From: Oscillospiraceae bacterium
GTDB lineage: Bacteria; Bacillota_A; Clostridia; Oscillospirales; Oscillospiraceae
Reading direction: 5' to 3'
Assembly (NCBI GenBank): GCA_031265965.1
Contig: JAISBX010000179.1
Span: forward strand, 1-8,864
DNA: 8,864 nt
A model generated the notes under the pieces. That model made no database searches. It was not told where the DNA came from and worked only from the letters and a program-made list of their open reading frames with translations. This document shows, piece by piece, positions 1-7,072 of this stretch; the first letter of the stretch is position 1; each line of letters opens with the position of its first letter. A program made the translations under genes and the position numbers.

Positions 1-4
1 TGTG

Positions 5-33
5 TTGACGAATCGGGACGGAGCGGATATAAT
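5..33 (+). promoter_or_regulatory. sigma-A type promoter of the ferredoxin-kinase unit
   Basis: The -35 hexamer TTGACG (5-10) is one base from consensus. The -10 hexamer TATAAT (28-33) is a perfect match. They are separated by the optimal 17 bp. Transcription would be expected to start near position 40, inside the inverted repeat described next. This is the only strong promoter I can see in the window. A constitutive-strength promoter with a palindrome at its start site suggests control by a repressor, but that is inference. Confidence 0.85.
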
Positions 34-37
34 GATC

Positions 38-64
38 GAAGCATAAGCGTATTACTTATGCTTC
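38..64 (+). promoter_or_regulatory. perfect 10-bp inverted repeat at the predicted transcription start (operator or 5' hairpin)
   Basis: GAAGCATAAG (38-47) and CTTATGCTTC (55-64) are exact reverse complements around a 7-nt spacer, CGTATTA. The repeat begins 4 bp after the -10 box, so a dimeric regulator bound here would block initiation or clearance. As RNA it would form a hairpin at or near the 5' end, which could stabilise the message. It is not followed by a T-run, so an intrinsic terminator of an upstream gene is unlikely. I do not recognise it as the site of a named regulator. Confidence 0.65.
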
Positions 65-74
65 AATTGTATTC

Positions 75-80
75 GGAGGA
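75..80 (+). promoter_or_regulatory. ribosome binding site of the ferredoxin gene
   Basis: GGAGGA ends 8 nt before the ATG at 89, a near-ideal Shine-Dalgarno site and spacing. It fixes the start of the ferredoxin. Confidence 0.85.
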
Positions 81-88
81 GTAGCGCT

Positions 89-493
89 ATGAAGAAACTT
101 GCGACAGACAGCGGCAGCCACTGTATGGCGTGCCTCGCGTGCGAGATGGCGTGTTCGGAGGCGTTCTACAAGGTGGCCGATCCTAGGCTGTCCTGCATCC
201 GCATAGGCGAGAAGAACGGCAAGGCAAAGGCGTCGGTGTGCGTGCAGTGCGGCGCGTGTGCCAGAGCTTGCGCCGCCGGCGCCATTACACAGAACCCAAA
301 AGGCGTATATATGGTAAACAAGCAAAAATGCGAGGGCTGCGGCAAGTGCGCGGAGGCGTGTCCGTTTAATGTCATGGTCTGGAGCCCGGAGCGCGGCGTT
401 CCCGGCAAGTGTATCGCCTGCGGCATATGCGTAAAGGCGTGCCCGATGGAGCTGCTGTATATTAAAGAGACGGACGTGACAAAGGCCGGCTGA
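89..493 (+). CDS. four-cluster [4Fe-4S] ferredoxin-type electron-transfer protein
   Basis: A 134-residue cytoplasmic iron-sulfur protein that should shuttle electrons between oxidoreductases. Four CxxCxxCxxxC motifs are visible, with cysteines at 12/15/18/22, 51/54/57/61, 81/84/87/91 and 108/111/114/118, enough for four [4Fe-4S] clusters. There is one extra cysteine at 36. Motifs 3 and 4 end in the usual Cys-Pro; motif 2 ends in Cys-Ala and motif 1 in Cys-Ser. No signal peptide or membrane segment is present. The arrangement and length resemble the HycB/DmsB-like iron-sulfur subunits and the small ferredoxins encoded beside tungsten aldehyde:ferredoxin oxidoreductases, but no such partner enzyme is in the window. 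The gene has its own promoter and is followed 61 nt later by a kinase-like gene in the same direction, probably co-transcribed. The true redox partner is unknown. Confidence 0.92.
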   Translation: MKKLATDSGSHCMACLACEMACSEAFYKVADPRLSCIRIGEKNGKAKASVCVQCGACARACAAGAITQNPKGVYMVNKQKCEGCGKCAEACPFNVMVWSPERGVPGKCIACGICVKACPMELLYIKETDVTKAG

Positions 494-540
494 GTATCCC
501 GTGAAGCGGGCCGGTCGTCTACGGCGTCTACTAAGCCTAC

Positions 541-547
541 GAGGAGG
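541..547 (+). promoter_or_regulatory. ribosome binding site deciding the start of the kinase-like gene
   Basis: GAGGAGG lies 7 nt before the ATG at 555. The same frame is open upstream to a GTG at 501, but nothing resembling a ribosome site precedes that codon, and the 18 extra residues are arginine- and leucine-rich and unlike the family's N-terminus. The start at 555 is therefore preferred. Confidence 0.85.
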
Positions 548-554
548 TTACAAT

Positions 555-1175
555 ATGTCCGGTTTTACCCTTACCATCAGCCGTGAGTACGGCAGCGGCG
601 GCAGGCAGGTCGGCGAAAAGCTTGCGGAGGCGCTCAAGGTCAGCTTCTACGACAAGTCGATCATCAAAATGGCGGCCGAGAAGAGCGGGCTGTCCGCCGA
701 CTATATCGAGAAAAGCGAGGAGTCCATACCCAGCACGTTTCTTTTCAACCTCAAGAACTCTACGTTTTCCGGCTTCGATTCCATCTCGTTCTATGAGACT
801 CCCACGAGCGACAAGATGTTTCTCGCGCAGTCGGCCGTGATAAAGGAGATGGCGGCAAGCGAGAGCTGCGTTATCGTGGGGCGCTGCGCCGACTATATAC
901 TGCGTGACGACCCGGGTTCCGTGCGCGTGTTCGTACACGCTAACACAGAGGACCGCATAAAGCGCGCCGTCGAGTCGTATGACCTCACGGACGAAAAAGC
1001 GCCCGCCGCAGTCAAGCGCATCGACAAGAACCGCGCAAATTACTACAAATACTACACCAACAGGCTGTGGGGCGATTACCGCAACTACGATCTGGCCGTA
1101 AACACGTCGTTTACGGGTATCGACGGCGCCGTAAAGGTCATAATAGCCATGCTCTCGGCGCGCGGCGTCATCTGA
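555..1175 (+). CDS. cytidylate-kinase-like family protein (P-loop NTPase)
   Basis: A 206-residue soluble protein of the cytidylate-kinase-like family common in Clostridia, related to CMP kinase, which transfers phosphate from ATP to (d)CMP. The N-terminus, TISREYGSGGRQVG (7-20), is the family's altered P-loop: the usual GxxGxGKS/T is replaced by GSGGR, with no lysine-serine pair. VIVGR (106-110) and a C-terminal DKNRANYYKYYT (157-168) followed by an LWGD (171-174) and NYDLAVNT (177-184) block are typical of this group rather than of housekeeping Cmk. Whether it really phosphorylates CMP is not established from sequence. It follows the ferredoxin in the same direction with a strong ribosome site. 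Its stop codon region overlaps the end of the convergent P-type ATPase gene by 8 bp. Confidence 0.9.
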   Translation: MSGFTLTISREYGSGGRQVGEKLAEALKVSFYDKSIIKMAAEKSGLSADYIEKSEESIPSTFLFNLKNSTFSGFDSISFYETPTSDKMFLAQSAVIKEMAASESCVIVGRCADYILRDDPGSVRVFVHANTEDRIKRAVESYDLTDEKAPAAVKRIDKNRANYYKYYTNRLWGDYRNYDLAVNTSFTGIDGAVKVIIAMLSARGVI

Positions 1176-3540
1176 TTTTCGCGGCCCTCGCGCTCAGCTT
1201 GCACAGCGCGAACATGACGGGCGCGGCCAGCACGGCTATCACGACAGTCGCGGCCGCGCCTGTCAGCGTAAACATCGTCAGCTCGAACAGCTCGTGGAAC
1301 AGTATGCCTCCCGCCGCGAAGCCGACGCTCACGGCGATCACCAGCACGCGCCTGAGCGGATTGAGCGGCCGGCCTATCACGAAGAGCATCATGAACCCCA
1401 CGACCGCGAGCAGCGTCGTCGCCATTGTCGAAAGCTCGTCAGGAATATTGAATATCTCGCAGGCCTTCATCGCCGCCAGCACCGCGAGCAGGCTCGTCAG
1501 CCCGGCGGGCATTGCCTTTATGATCACGTTGACGAGAAAACGCCCCCGAACGAGGCCCGTGTTCGGTTCAAGCGCGAGCACGAACGACGGGACGCCGATA
1601 AACATCATATTGAAAAGCGAGAGCTGCGAGGGCGCTATCGGATAGGTGAGCGTCAGTATGAGCGCCATCGCCGCCAGCGTGAACGAGAAAATATTTTTCG
1701 CCAGAAACAGCGAGGCCGAGCGCTCTATGTTGTTGATGACGCGCCTCCCCTCCATTACGACGGACGGCATCGCCGAGAAGTCCGAATCGAGCAGAACGAG
1801 GTGCGCGACGTGGCATGCGACGTCGCTTCCGGACGCCATAGCGACGCCGCAGTCCGCCTCCTTCAAGGCGAGCACATCGTTCACTCCGTCGCCCGTCATC
1901 GCGACAGTGTGACCGGCGTTTTTCAGCGCGCGCACGAGCTTGCGTTTCTGCTCGGGGGTGACGCGGCCGAAAACCGTGTATTCCTCTACGGCGCGCCTGA
2001 TCTTGCGCTCGGTGTTAAGAGTGGACGCGTCCACATACCGCTGCGCCCCGCGTATGCCCGCCTCTTCCGCGATGCGCGAGACGGTAATGGGATTGTCGCC
2101 GGATATTACCTTGATATCGACGCCCTGATTCGCGAAAAATTTGAACGCCTTGGGCGCCTGCGGCCTGACGTTGTTCGTCAGCAGTATCAGCGCGAGCGGC
2201 ATCACGTCCGCGTCTATGCCCTTTTTGGATATGTCGCCGTCGTAGAGCGCGAGCAGCAGCACGCGGTAGCCGGCCGCCGAACGGGACTCTATGGCGTCCC
2301 TGTAGTCGTCGTAACGCCGCGTCAGTATCTTCTCGGGCGCGCCGAGCAGGAACGCCTCGCCCTCTCCGAACGATACGCCGCCGTACTTTACAGAGGACGA
2401 GAAGGGCATAACGCGCGCGGCGCGGCGCCTCGGCTTGCCGTCGAAAAAGTTTCTGAGCGCCGTCATGGTCTCGTTGTCCGCGTTCATGCAGCCCATGTAG
2501 TCCGCCATGATCATGTCTATGTCGGCGCGGTTGAACCTGTCCTCGCACAGCAGGACGACGTCGTGCGCCGTCATAGCGTTTTCCGTTATAGTGCCCGTCT
2601 TGTCCACGCACAGCACATCCACGCGCGCCAGCGTCTCGATACAGCGCATCTCGTGTACGAGCGTGCGCTTTTTCGCGAGCCTCATTATACTGACCGTCAG
2701 CGCGACGGACACTAGCAGGTACAGCCCCTCCGGTATCATGCCCGTCAGCGCCGCCACCGACGACAGCACGCCATCCTCGGCGGGGCGCCCCAGCACGCGC
2801 GTCTGCTGATAGTAGAGTATAATGCCGAACGGTATGACGATAAAGCCGATTATCTGCACAAGTCTGGACAGCGAGTGCATCATGCCGGAACGGCGCCTGC
2901 CCGCGCTTTTCCTCGCCTCGAGCGTCAACTGCGACACGAACGAATCGCGCCCCACCCGGTCGAGCCGCGCCCGGCACTCGCCGGACACCACAAAGCTGCC
3001 CGACAGCAGCTTGTCCCCCGGTATCTTCGTTATCTCGTCCGCTTCGCCGGTGACGAGCGACTCGTTCGCCTGACATTCGCCCGACAGGACTATAGCGTCC
3101 GCGTATATCTGGTTGCCCGCGGAAAACACCGCCACGTCGTCCAGCACCGTCTCCGTGTGCGGCACCGAGACGCTCTGCCCGTCGCGTATGACAACGGCCT
3201 GCGGCGCCGCCACGAACGTCAGCGCGGACAGCGTGTGCTTCGCGCGCAGCTCCTGCACTATGCCTATGGCGCAGTTTATCAGCACGACGGGCATGAACGT
3301 GAGGTGCTTGTACTCGCCCACGGCGATGACGCAGAGCATAAGAAGTATGAATATCAGATTAAAATACGTAAAGACATTGTCGCATATGATCCGCAGGGCG
3401 GTCTTTTCGGGAGGGTCGGGGCTGACGTTCGCGTAGCCGTTCGCCATGCGCTCGGCGGCCTGCGCGCGCGTCAAGCCGGCGTCGGCCCGAGAGTCCACGC
3501 GTGAGAGCACCTTGTGCAGCCTTATCGCCTCTGTACGCAT
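1168..3540 (-). CDS. CtpE-like cation-transporting P-type ATPase
   Basis: A 790-residue integral membrane ion pump driven by ATP, with an aspartyl-phosphate intermediate. In order: a cation-ATPase N-terminal segment (about 1-50), membrane helices near 55-95, an actuator domain with TGEA (164-167), helices near 225-285 holding PEGL (270-273), the phosphorylation motif DKTGT (313-317), a nucleotide-binding domain with SSSVKYGG (381-388) and GAPE (400-403), GDNP (481-484), the hinge motif TGDGVND (549-555), and C-terminal helices. No N-terminal metal-binding CxxC domain is present, so it is not a P1B heavy-metal pump. The FIGVPSFVLALEPN block (647-660) and overall layout resemble mycobacterial CtpE, described as a calcium transporter; the ion here is unproven. 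GAGGGGG lies 6 nt before the ATG. It is the last gene of the minus-strand run, 40 nt after the lipoprotein gene. Fully intact. Confidence 0.93.
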   Translation of the reverse strand: MRTEAIRLHKVLSRVDSRADAGLTRAQAAERMANGYANVSPDPPEKTALRIICDNVFTYFNLIFILLMLCVIAVGEYKHLTFMPVVLINCAIGIVQELRAKHTLSALTFVAAPQAVVIRDGQSVSVPHTETVLDDVAVFSAGNQIYADAIVLSGECQANESLVTGEADEITKIPGDKLLSGSFVVSGECRARLDRVGRDSFVSQLTLEARKSAGRRRSGMMHSLSRLVQIIGFIVIPFGIILYYQQTRVLGRPAEDGVLSSVAALTGMIPEGLYLLVSVALTVSIMRLAKKRTLVHEMRCIETLARVDVLCVDKTGTITENAMTAHDVVLLCEDRFNRADIDMIMADYMGCMNADNETMTALRNFFDGKPRRRAARVMPFSSSVKYGGVSFGEGEAFLLGAPEKILTRRYDDYRDAIESRSAAGYRVLLLALYDGDISKKGIDADVMPLALILLTNNVRPQAPKAFKFFANQGVDIKVISGDNPITVSRIAEEAGIRGAQRYVDASTLNTERKIRRAVEEYTVFGRVTPEQKRKLVRALKNAGHTVAMTGDGVNDVLALKEADCGVAMASGSDVACHVAHLVLLDSDFSAMPSVVMEGRRVINNIERSASLFLAKNIFSFTLAAMALILTLTYPIAPSQLSLFNMMFIGVPSFVLALEPNTGLVRGRFLVNVIIKAMPAGLTSLLAVLAAMKACEIFNIPDELSTMATTLLAVVGFMMLFVIGRPLNPLRRVLVIAVSVGFAAGGILFHELFELTMFTLTGAAATVVIAVLAAPVMFALCKLSARAAKIR

Positions 3541-3580
3541 ATAATTCCCCCTCGTCGCCGTCGCCGCGGATCGGGCTTTC
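3541..3580 (-). other. short intergenic gap, lipoprotein to P-type ATPase
   Basis: These 40 nt hold the ribosome site of the ATPase gene and no convincing promoter or terminator, so read-through from the lipoprotein gene is expected. Confidence 0.6.
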
Positions 3581-4726
3581 TCAGTCGAAGAAAGCGTTTA
3601 CATATTGCCGGTAGTCGAGGTATTCGGCGCGGGTCACGGCGCGCAGACGGCCCTTGAACACGGAGAACGCCTCGCCGGGCCCGCGGAGCTCCTGCCAGAG
3701 CGTGTCGCGCGACGCCCGCCCGTCACAGAGCGCTATGAGCCCCGCCAGCGCCGTGCCCGTGTTTACGGGCGCGTCAACGGTCACCGCCGCCGTGAGCGCG
3801 TCCCCGCCGTCCGCGTCCCAATACTCAAAGACGGTCTCCATCTCCGGGGATATTATCAGGACCCTGTCGGATACGCCCAGCGTTTCGGCGGCGCGCGCGA
3901 CGCTTAACCCGAATTCGTCCGAAACGCACGGGATAAGCCAGCGGTCGACGCCCCGATATGTAATTATCGCCATATAAACGGCGTTATATGCGGCTTCCTG
4001 CGTCATGCCCCCGTCTGACGGGAGCGAGGCGTATATTATATTGCCGGCGAGCTCGGGATATAGCTCCGTCACACGGAGCGCCGAGCCGCCGCCCATGGAG
4101 GCGAGCTTTGGGTCGCCGTCCCATCCGGTCGCGATAAAGCCCGTCTTTTCGGGAGCGTATTCGTCGCCCCACGTATTGCGCGCGTGCGTGTTGAGCCAGT
4201 CGGTCATGAAGCGTCCCGCGAACGTCATGTCGAGTTCCACACATGGGGCGAGCACCTCTCCGGACGCTCCGCGCGGCGCGTTGAACACGTATACGTGGGG
4301 TATATCAAGCTCGTTGCAGTAATTGTTTGTGGCCGCCAAGTCGTCCCCGGACGCGGATATTATCAGGCCGTCGACGTCCATTTCCGTCAGGGCGCCGAGC
4401 TTGTCCGCGACAGTCCCGTAGTCCCCGCCGAACAGCGTCTCCGTGAGAGTGAAATTCATCGTGCCGCCGAATCTGCTCATCATGGCGAAATACGCGGAGT
4501 CCAAGGGGGACGCGCCCTCGTGCAGGAACGAAAACAGATATGTCTCCCGCTTGCCGTGCGCGGCGCCGTCGTCTATATTCCCGACAGCCGCCGATACCGG
4601 AGACGGATCGCCCGCGCTTTGCGCCCGTCCGCCGTTCGGCGGAGACGACGTATCGCCGGAGCCGTCCCCGCAGGCCGTGAGCGACAGAGCAAGCGAAAGC
4701 ACGGCAGCGATGGCAATTTTACCCAT
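3581..4726 (-). CDS. lipoprotein with a type I periplasmic-binding-protein fold
   Basis: A 381-residue exported, lipid-anchored protein. Residues 1-18 form a signal peptide with one Lys and a hydrophobic core, ending in the lipobox LTAC with Cys19 as the lipidation site. Residues 20-60 are a low-complexity Gly/Ser/Asp/Pro linker. From about 61 on, the sequence reads as a two-lobed type I binding protein. The strand-turn VDGLIISASGDD (118-129) matches the position where sugar-binding proteins of this fold have a DGIII-type segment. DIPHVYVFNAP (141-151) matches the next strand, and DAPVNTGTALAGLIAL (318-333) matches the late hinge region. The ligand cannot be assigned. No ABC permease or ATPase gene is adjacent, so it may serve sensing, or a transporter encoded elsewhere. 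It starts 17 nt after the Clp gene stop, with GAGGA about 11 nt before the ATG, suggesting coupled translation. Confidence 0.8.
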   Translation of the reverse strand: MGKIAIAAVLSLALSLTACGDGSGDTSSPPNGGRAQSAGDPSPVSAAVGNIDDGAAHGKRETYLFSFLHEGASPLDSAYFAMMSRFGGTMNFTLTETLFGGDYGTVADKLGALTEMDVDGLIISASGDDLAATNNYCNELDIPHVYVFNAPRGASGEVLAPCVELDMTFAGRFMTDWLNTHARNTWGDEYAPEKTGFIATGWDGDPKLASMGGGSALRVTELYPELAGNIIYASLPSDGGMTQEAAYNAVYMAIITYRGVDRWLIPCVSDEFGLSVARAAETLGVSDRVLIISPEMETVFEYWDADGGDALTAAVTVDAPVNTGTALAGLIALCDGRASRDTLWQELRGPGEAFSVFKGRLRAVTRAEYLDYRQYVNAFFD

Positions 4727-4743
4727 AATTTTCCAATTCCTCG

Positions 4744-7011
4744 CTATACCGCTATGATTATTATCTCCCCGTCCTTGGCGGAGAGACCGATCCGCGTTAT
4801 CTTGCGCGAGTAGCCAGAGATCAGCTCGCGCGCCACGGTATCCTCGACCTCCTTTTGCACGGTGCGCCTGAGATTGCGCGCCCCGTATTTTTCGGAGAAG
4901 GATTTGTCTGAGATCAGCTCCAGCAGGCTCTCGTCGTAGCGGAGCTCGATGCCCTTTTCCGCCATCGAGTCGCGCAGCTCGTCGAGCATGATAGCGGCGA
5001 TTTTCTTGAAATTCTCCGCCGTGAGCTTGTTGAAGTACACGATCTCGTCGACGCGGTTGATGAACTCAGGGCGCAGGAAATCGTTGAGCGCCTTTTCGGC
5101 CTTGACCTTGTCCTGCTCGTTTCTGGTGCGGTTGAAGCCGACGGAGCCGTCTTTTCGGTCGCTGCCGGCGTTTGTTGTCATGATTATCACGGTGTTCTCG
5201 AAGTTGACCGTGCGCCCGTGGGAGTCCGTAAGCCTGCCGTCGTCGAGTATCTGGAGAAGGATGTTCATCACGTCGGGGTGCGCCTTTTCTATCTCGTCGA
5301 ATAGTATGACGCTGTACGGCTTACGCCTGATCTTCTCCGTGAGCTGTCCGGCCTCGTCGTAGCCGACGTATCCGGGGGGCGAGCCTATGATGCGGGATAC
5401 CGTGTGCCGCTCCATGAACTCGGACATGTCCAGCCGTATGAGCGATTCCGGCGTGTCGAACATGTCCTCCGCCAGCCTCTTGACGAGCTCCGTCTTGCCG
5501 ACGCCGGTTGAGCCTATGAAGATAAAGGACACGGGCTTGCGCTTGGCGGCTATGCCGACGCGGTTGCGCCTTATGGCGGCGCACACGGCGTCAACGGCCT
5601 CGTCCTGCCCGACGACGTGCGCTTTGAGCCTGCTGTCGAGCTCGTTTAAGTGCCTGTACTCGTCCTCTTTTATGCTGCTGGCGGGTATTTTCGTCCACAT
5701 CTCGATGACGCGCGCCAGATTGTCGAGCGAGAGCACGGGCAGCCCCTCGTTCTCGAGCGAATTCAGCTCGTCGGAGATCTGTATGTCGCGGCTGCGTATA
5801 GCCGCGAGTCTGGCAAAGTCGCTGCCTGTGGGCGTCGCCAGAAGGCGCTCGCGCTCGTGGCTCAGGTCCGTGCGCTCACGGCGTATCTGGCCTATGCGCG
5901 CCAGTGTCGCGCTGCGCAGGTTGAGGTCGGAGCACGCCTCGTCGATGAGGTCTATGGCCTTGTCCGGAAGGTATCTGTCGGTTATGTATCTCTCCGACAG
6001 TATGACGGCCTGCCGCGCCGTCTCGTCCGGTATGTCGACCTCGTGGTATTCTTCATAATAGTGCTTAATTCCCAGTATTATTTCTACGGCGTCCGCGATA
6101 GACGGCTCGTTGACTATTACCGGCTGGAACCGGCGCTCCAGAGCGGCGTCCCTCTCTATGAAGCGCCTGTACTCGGAGAACGTAGTGGCGCCTATTATCT
6201 GGATCTCGCCGCGGGATAGGGCGGGCTTTAGGATGTTCGCGGCGTTCATGGAGCCGTCGGAGTCGCCCGCGCCGACTATGCTGTGGACCTCGTCTATAAC
6301 GAGTATTATGTTGCCGGACGACTGCGCCTCCTCTACGAGGTTTTTCATGCGGCTCTCAAACTGTCCGCGGAACTGCGTGCCGGCCACGAGCGCCGTGAGA
6401 TCAAGAAGGTACACCTCCTTGTCGGTGAGCTTGAACGGGACGGAGCCGTCCGCTATGCGCTGCGCCAGACCCTCGGCTATGGCGGTCTTTCCGACGCCCG
6501 GCTCGCCTATGAGGCAGGGGTTGTTCTTCTGCCGGCGGTTGAGTATCTGTATCACGCGCTCCGTCTCGGTGTCGCGCCCGACCATCCTGTCAAGCCGGCC
6601 GTCGCGCGCGCGCTGCGTCAGCGACTGGCAGTAGCTCTCGAGGTACTTCTTCTTCTTTCCGCCAGAACCGCCGTCCCGGTCGCGCCCCGGCTGCCTCGGC
6701 GGGAAATCGCCGTGCGGGAACTGGTCCGCCGGCCCGCCGAACATCCTGTCGAGAAACGGGAAGGTGGCGGTCTTGCTTTCGGGGTCGTTCATCTCGTCGT
6801 AATCGCCGAAGCCCATCATCTCCTCGGCGGCGGTGTCGATCTCCTCGTCCGTCAGCCCCATGCGGCTGATCATATCCTCTACGGGCTTGATTTTGAGATC
6901 GCGCGCGCATTTGAGGCATATACCCTCGTTTGACGTTCTGCCGTTTTCGATCTTTGTGATGAAAATGACCGCCGCGTTTCTCCGGCACCTTGAGCACAGT
7001 TGTGGTTGCAT
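4744..7011 (-). CDS. clpE: ClpE-type AAA+ unfoldase with N-terminal zinc finger
   Basis: A 755-residue class I Clp/Hsp100 ATPase that should unfold proteins and feed them to ClpP in the cytoplasm. The N-terminus has a zinc finger with Cys6/Cys9 and Cys32/Cys35, then an acidic, Gly/Pro-rich linker to about 120. There is no room for a ClpC/ClpA-type N-domain. First AAA+ module: Walker A GEPGVGKT (169-176), Walker B VIDE (238-241), arginines 293-294. A short coiled-coil middle region spans about 370-425. Second module: Walker A GSTGVGKT (500-507), Walker B FDE (571-573), sensor-2 GAR (710-712). A VGF tripeptide (624-626) sits where the ClpP-docking loop is found, so a ClpP partner is likely. The finger plus two AAA+ modules fits ClpE better than ClpC. 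AAAGGA lies 13 nt before the ATG, a longish spacing, but an in-frame TGA just upstream excludes an earlier start. I saw no CtsR-type heptamer repeats upstream. Confidence 0.93.
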   Translation of the reverse strand: MQPQLCSRCRRNAAVIFITKIENGRTSNEGICLKCARDLKIKPVEDMISRMGLTDEEIDTAAEEMMGFGDYDEMNDPESKTATFPFLDRMFGGPADQFPHGDFPPRQPGRDRDGGSGGKKKKYLESYCQSLTQRARDGRLDRMVGRDTETERVIQILNRRQKNNPCLIGEPGVGKTAIAEGLAQRIADGSVPFKLTDKEVYLLDLTALVAGTQFRGQFESRMKNLVEEAQSSGNIILVIDEVHSIVGAGDSDGSMNAANILKPALSRGEIQIIGATTFSEYRRFIERDAALERRFQPVIVNEPSIADAVEIILGIKHYYEEYHEVDIPDETARQAVILSERYITDRYLPDKAIDLIDEACSDLNLRSATLARIGQIRRERTDLSHERERLLATPTGSDFARLAAIRSRDIQISDELNSLENEGLPVLSLDNLARVIEMWTKIPASSIKEDEYRHLNELDSRLKAHVVGQDEAVDAVCAAIRRNRVGIAAKRKPVSFIFIGSTGVGKTELVKRLAEDMFDTPESLIRLDMSEFMERHTVSRIIGSPPGYVGYDEAGQLTEKIRRKPYSVILFDEIEKAHPDVMNILLQILDDGRLTDSHGRTVNFENTVIIMTTNAGSDRKDGSVGFNRTRNEQDKVKAEKALNDFLRPEFINRVDEIVYFNKLTAENFKKIAAIMLDELRDSMAEKGIELRYDESLLELISDKSFSEKYGARNLRRTVQKEVEDTVARELISGYSRKITRIGLSAKDGEIIIIAV

Positions 7012-7036
7012 ATCTAATGATCATTCCTTTCGCTTT

Positions 7037-7062
7037 GGCGCTCCGGCTGCTGCGGAGGCGCC
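7037..7062 (-). promoter_or_regulatory. GC-rich hairpin between pgsA and the Clp gene
   Basis: GGCGCTCCG (7037-7045) can pair with CGGAGGCGCC (7053-7062), with one bulged base and a 7-nt loop. On the minus strand it is followed by an A/G-rich stretch containing the Clp ribosome site, not by a T-run, so it is not an intrinsic terminator. It may be a processing or stability element, or may modulate translation of the Clp gene, whose ribosome site begins 7 nt further on. This reading comes from pairing by eye. Confidence 0.5.
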
Positions 7063-7072
7063 CGGTGGTGAT

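Noticed and set aside
56..325. Minus-strand open frame over the ferredoxin gene
   Set aside because: Shadow frame with no motif; the plus-strand gene has promoter, ribosome site and 16 patterned cysteines.
498..510. CCCG / CGGG small hairpin between ferredoxin and kinase-like gene
   Set aside because: Only four pairs and no T-run; too weak to call a terminator or attenuator.
501..554. Upstream extension of the kinase-like protein to a GTG at 501
   Set aside because: No ribosome site before 501, whereas GAGGAGG lies 7 nt before the ATG at 555, where the family's N-terminus begins.
1805..1826. 22-bp palindrome with one mismatched pair
   Set aside because: Imperfect, inside the ATPase gene, and explained by the GAC-GTC and CAC-GTC codons of an Asp-Val / His-Val repeat.
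1294..2715. 473-residue open frame on the plus strand, antisense to the P-type ATPase gene
   Set aside because: Its translation is Arg/His/Glu-rich low-complexity text with no domain. It lies wholly over a clearly real ATPase gene, and GC-rich genes often keep antisense frames open.
2015..3076. 353-residue open frame on the minus strand in another frame of the P-type ATPase gene
   Set aside because: Arg/Gly/Ala-rich shadow sequence with no recognisable motif, inside an intact real gene.
3755..3770. GCCCGT / ACGGGC hairpin with a 4-nt loop
   Set aside because: Inside the lipoprotein coding region, no T-run on either side, and explained by the conserved Pro-Val-Asn-Thr-Gly codons.
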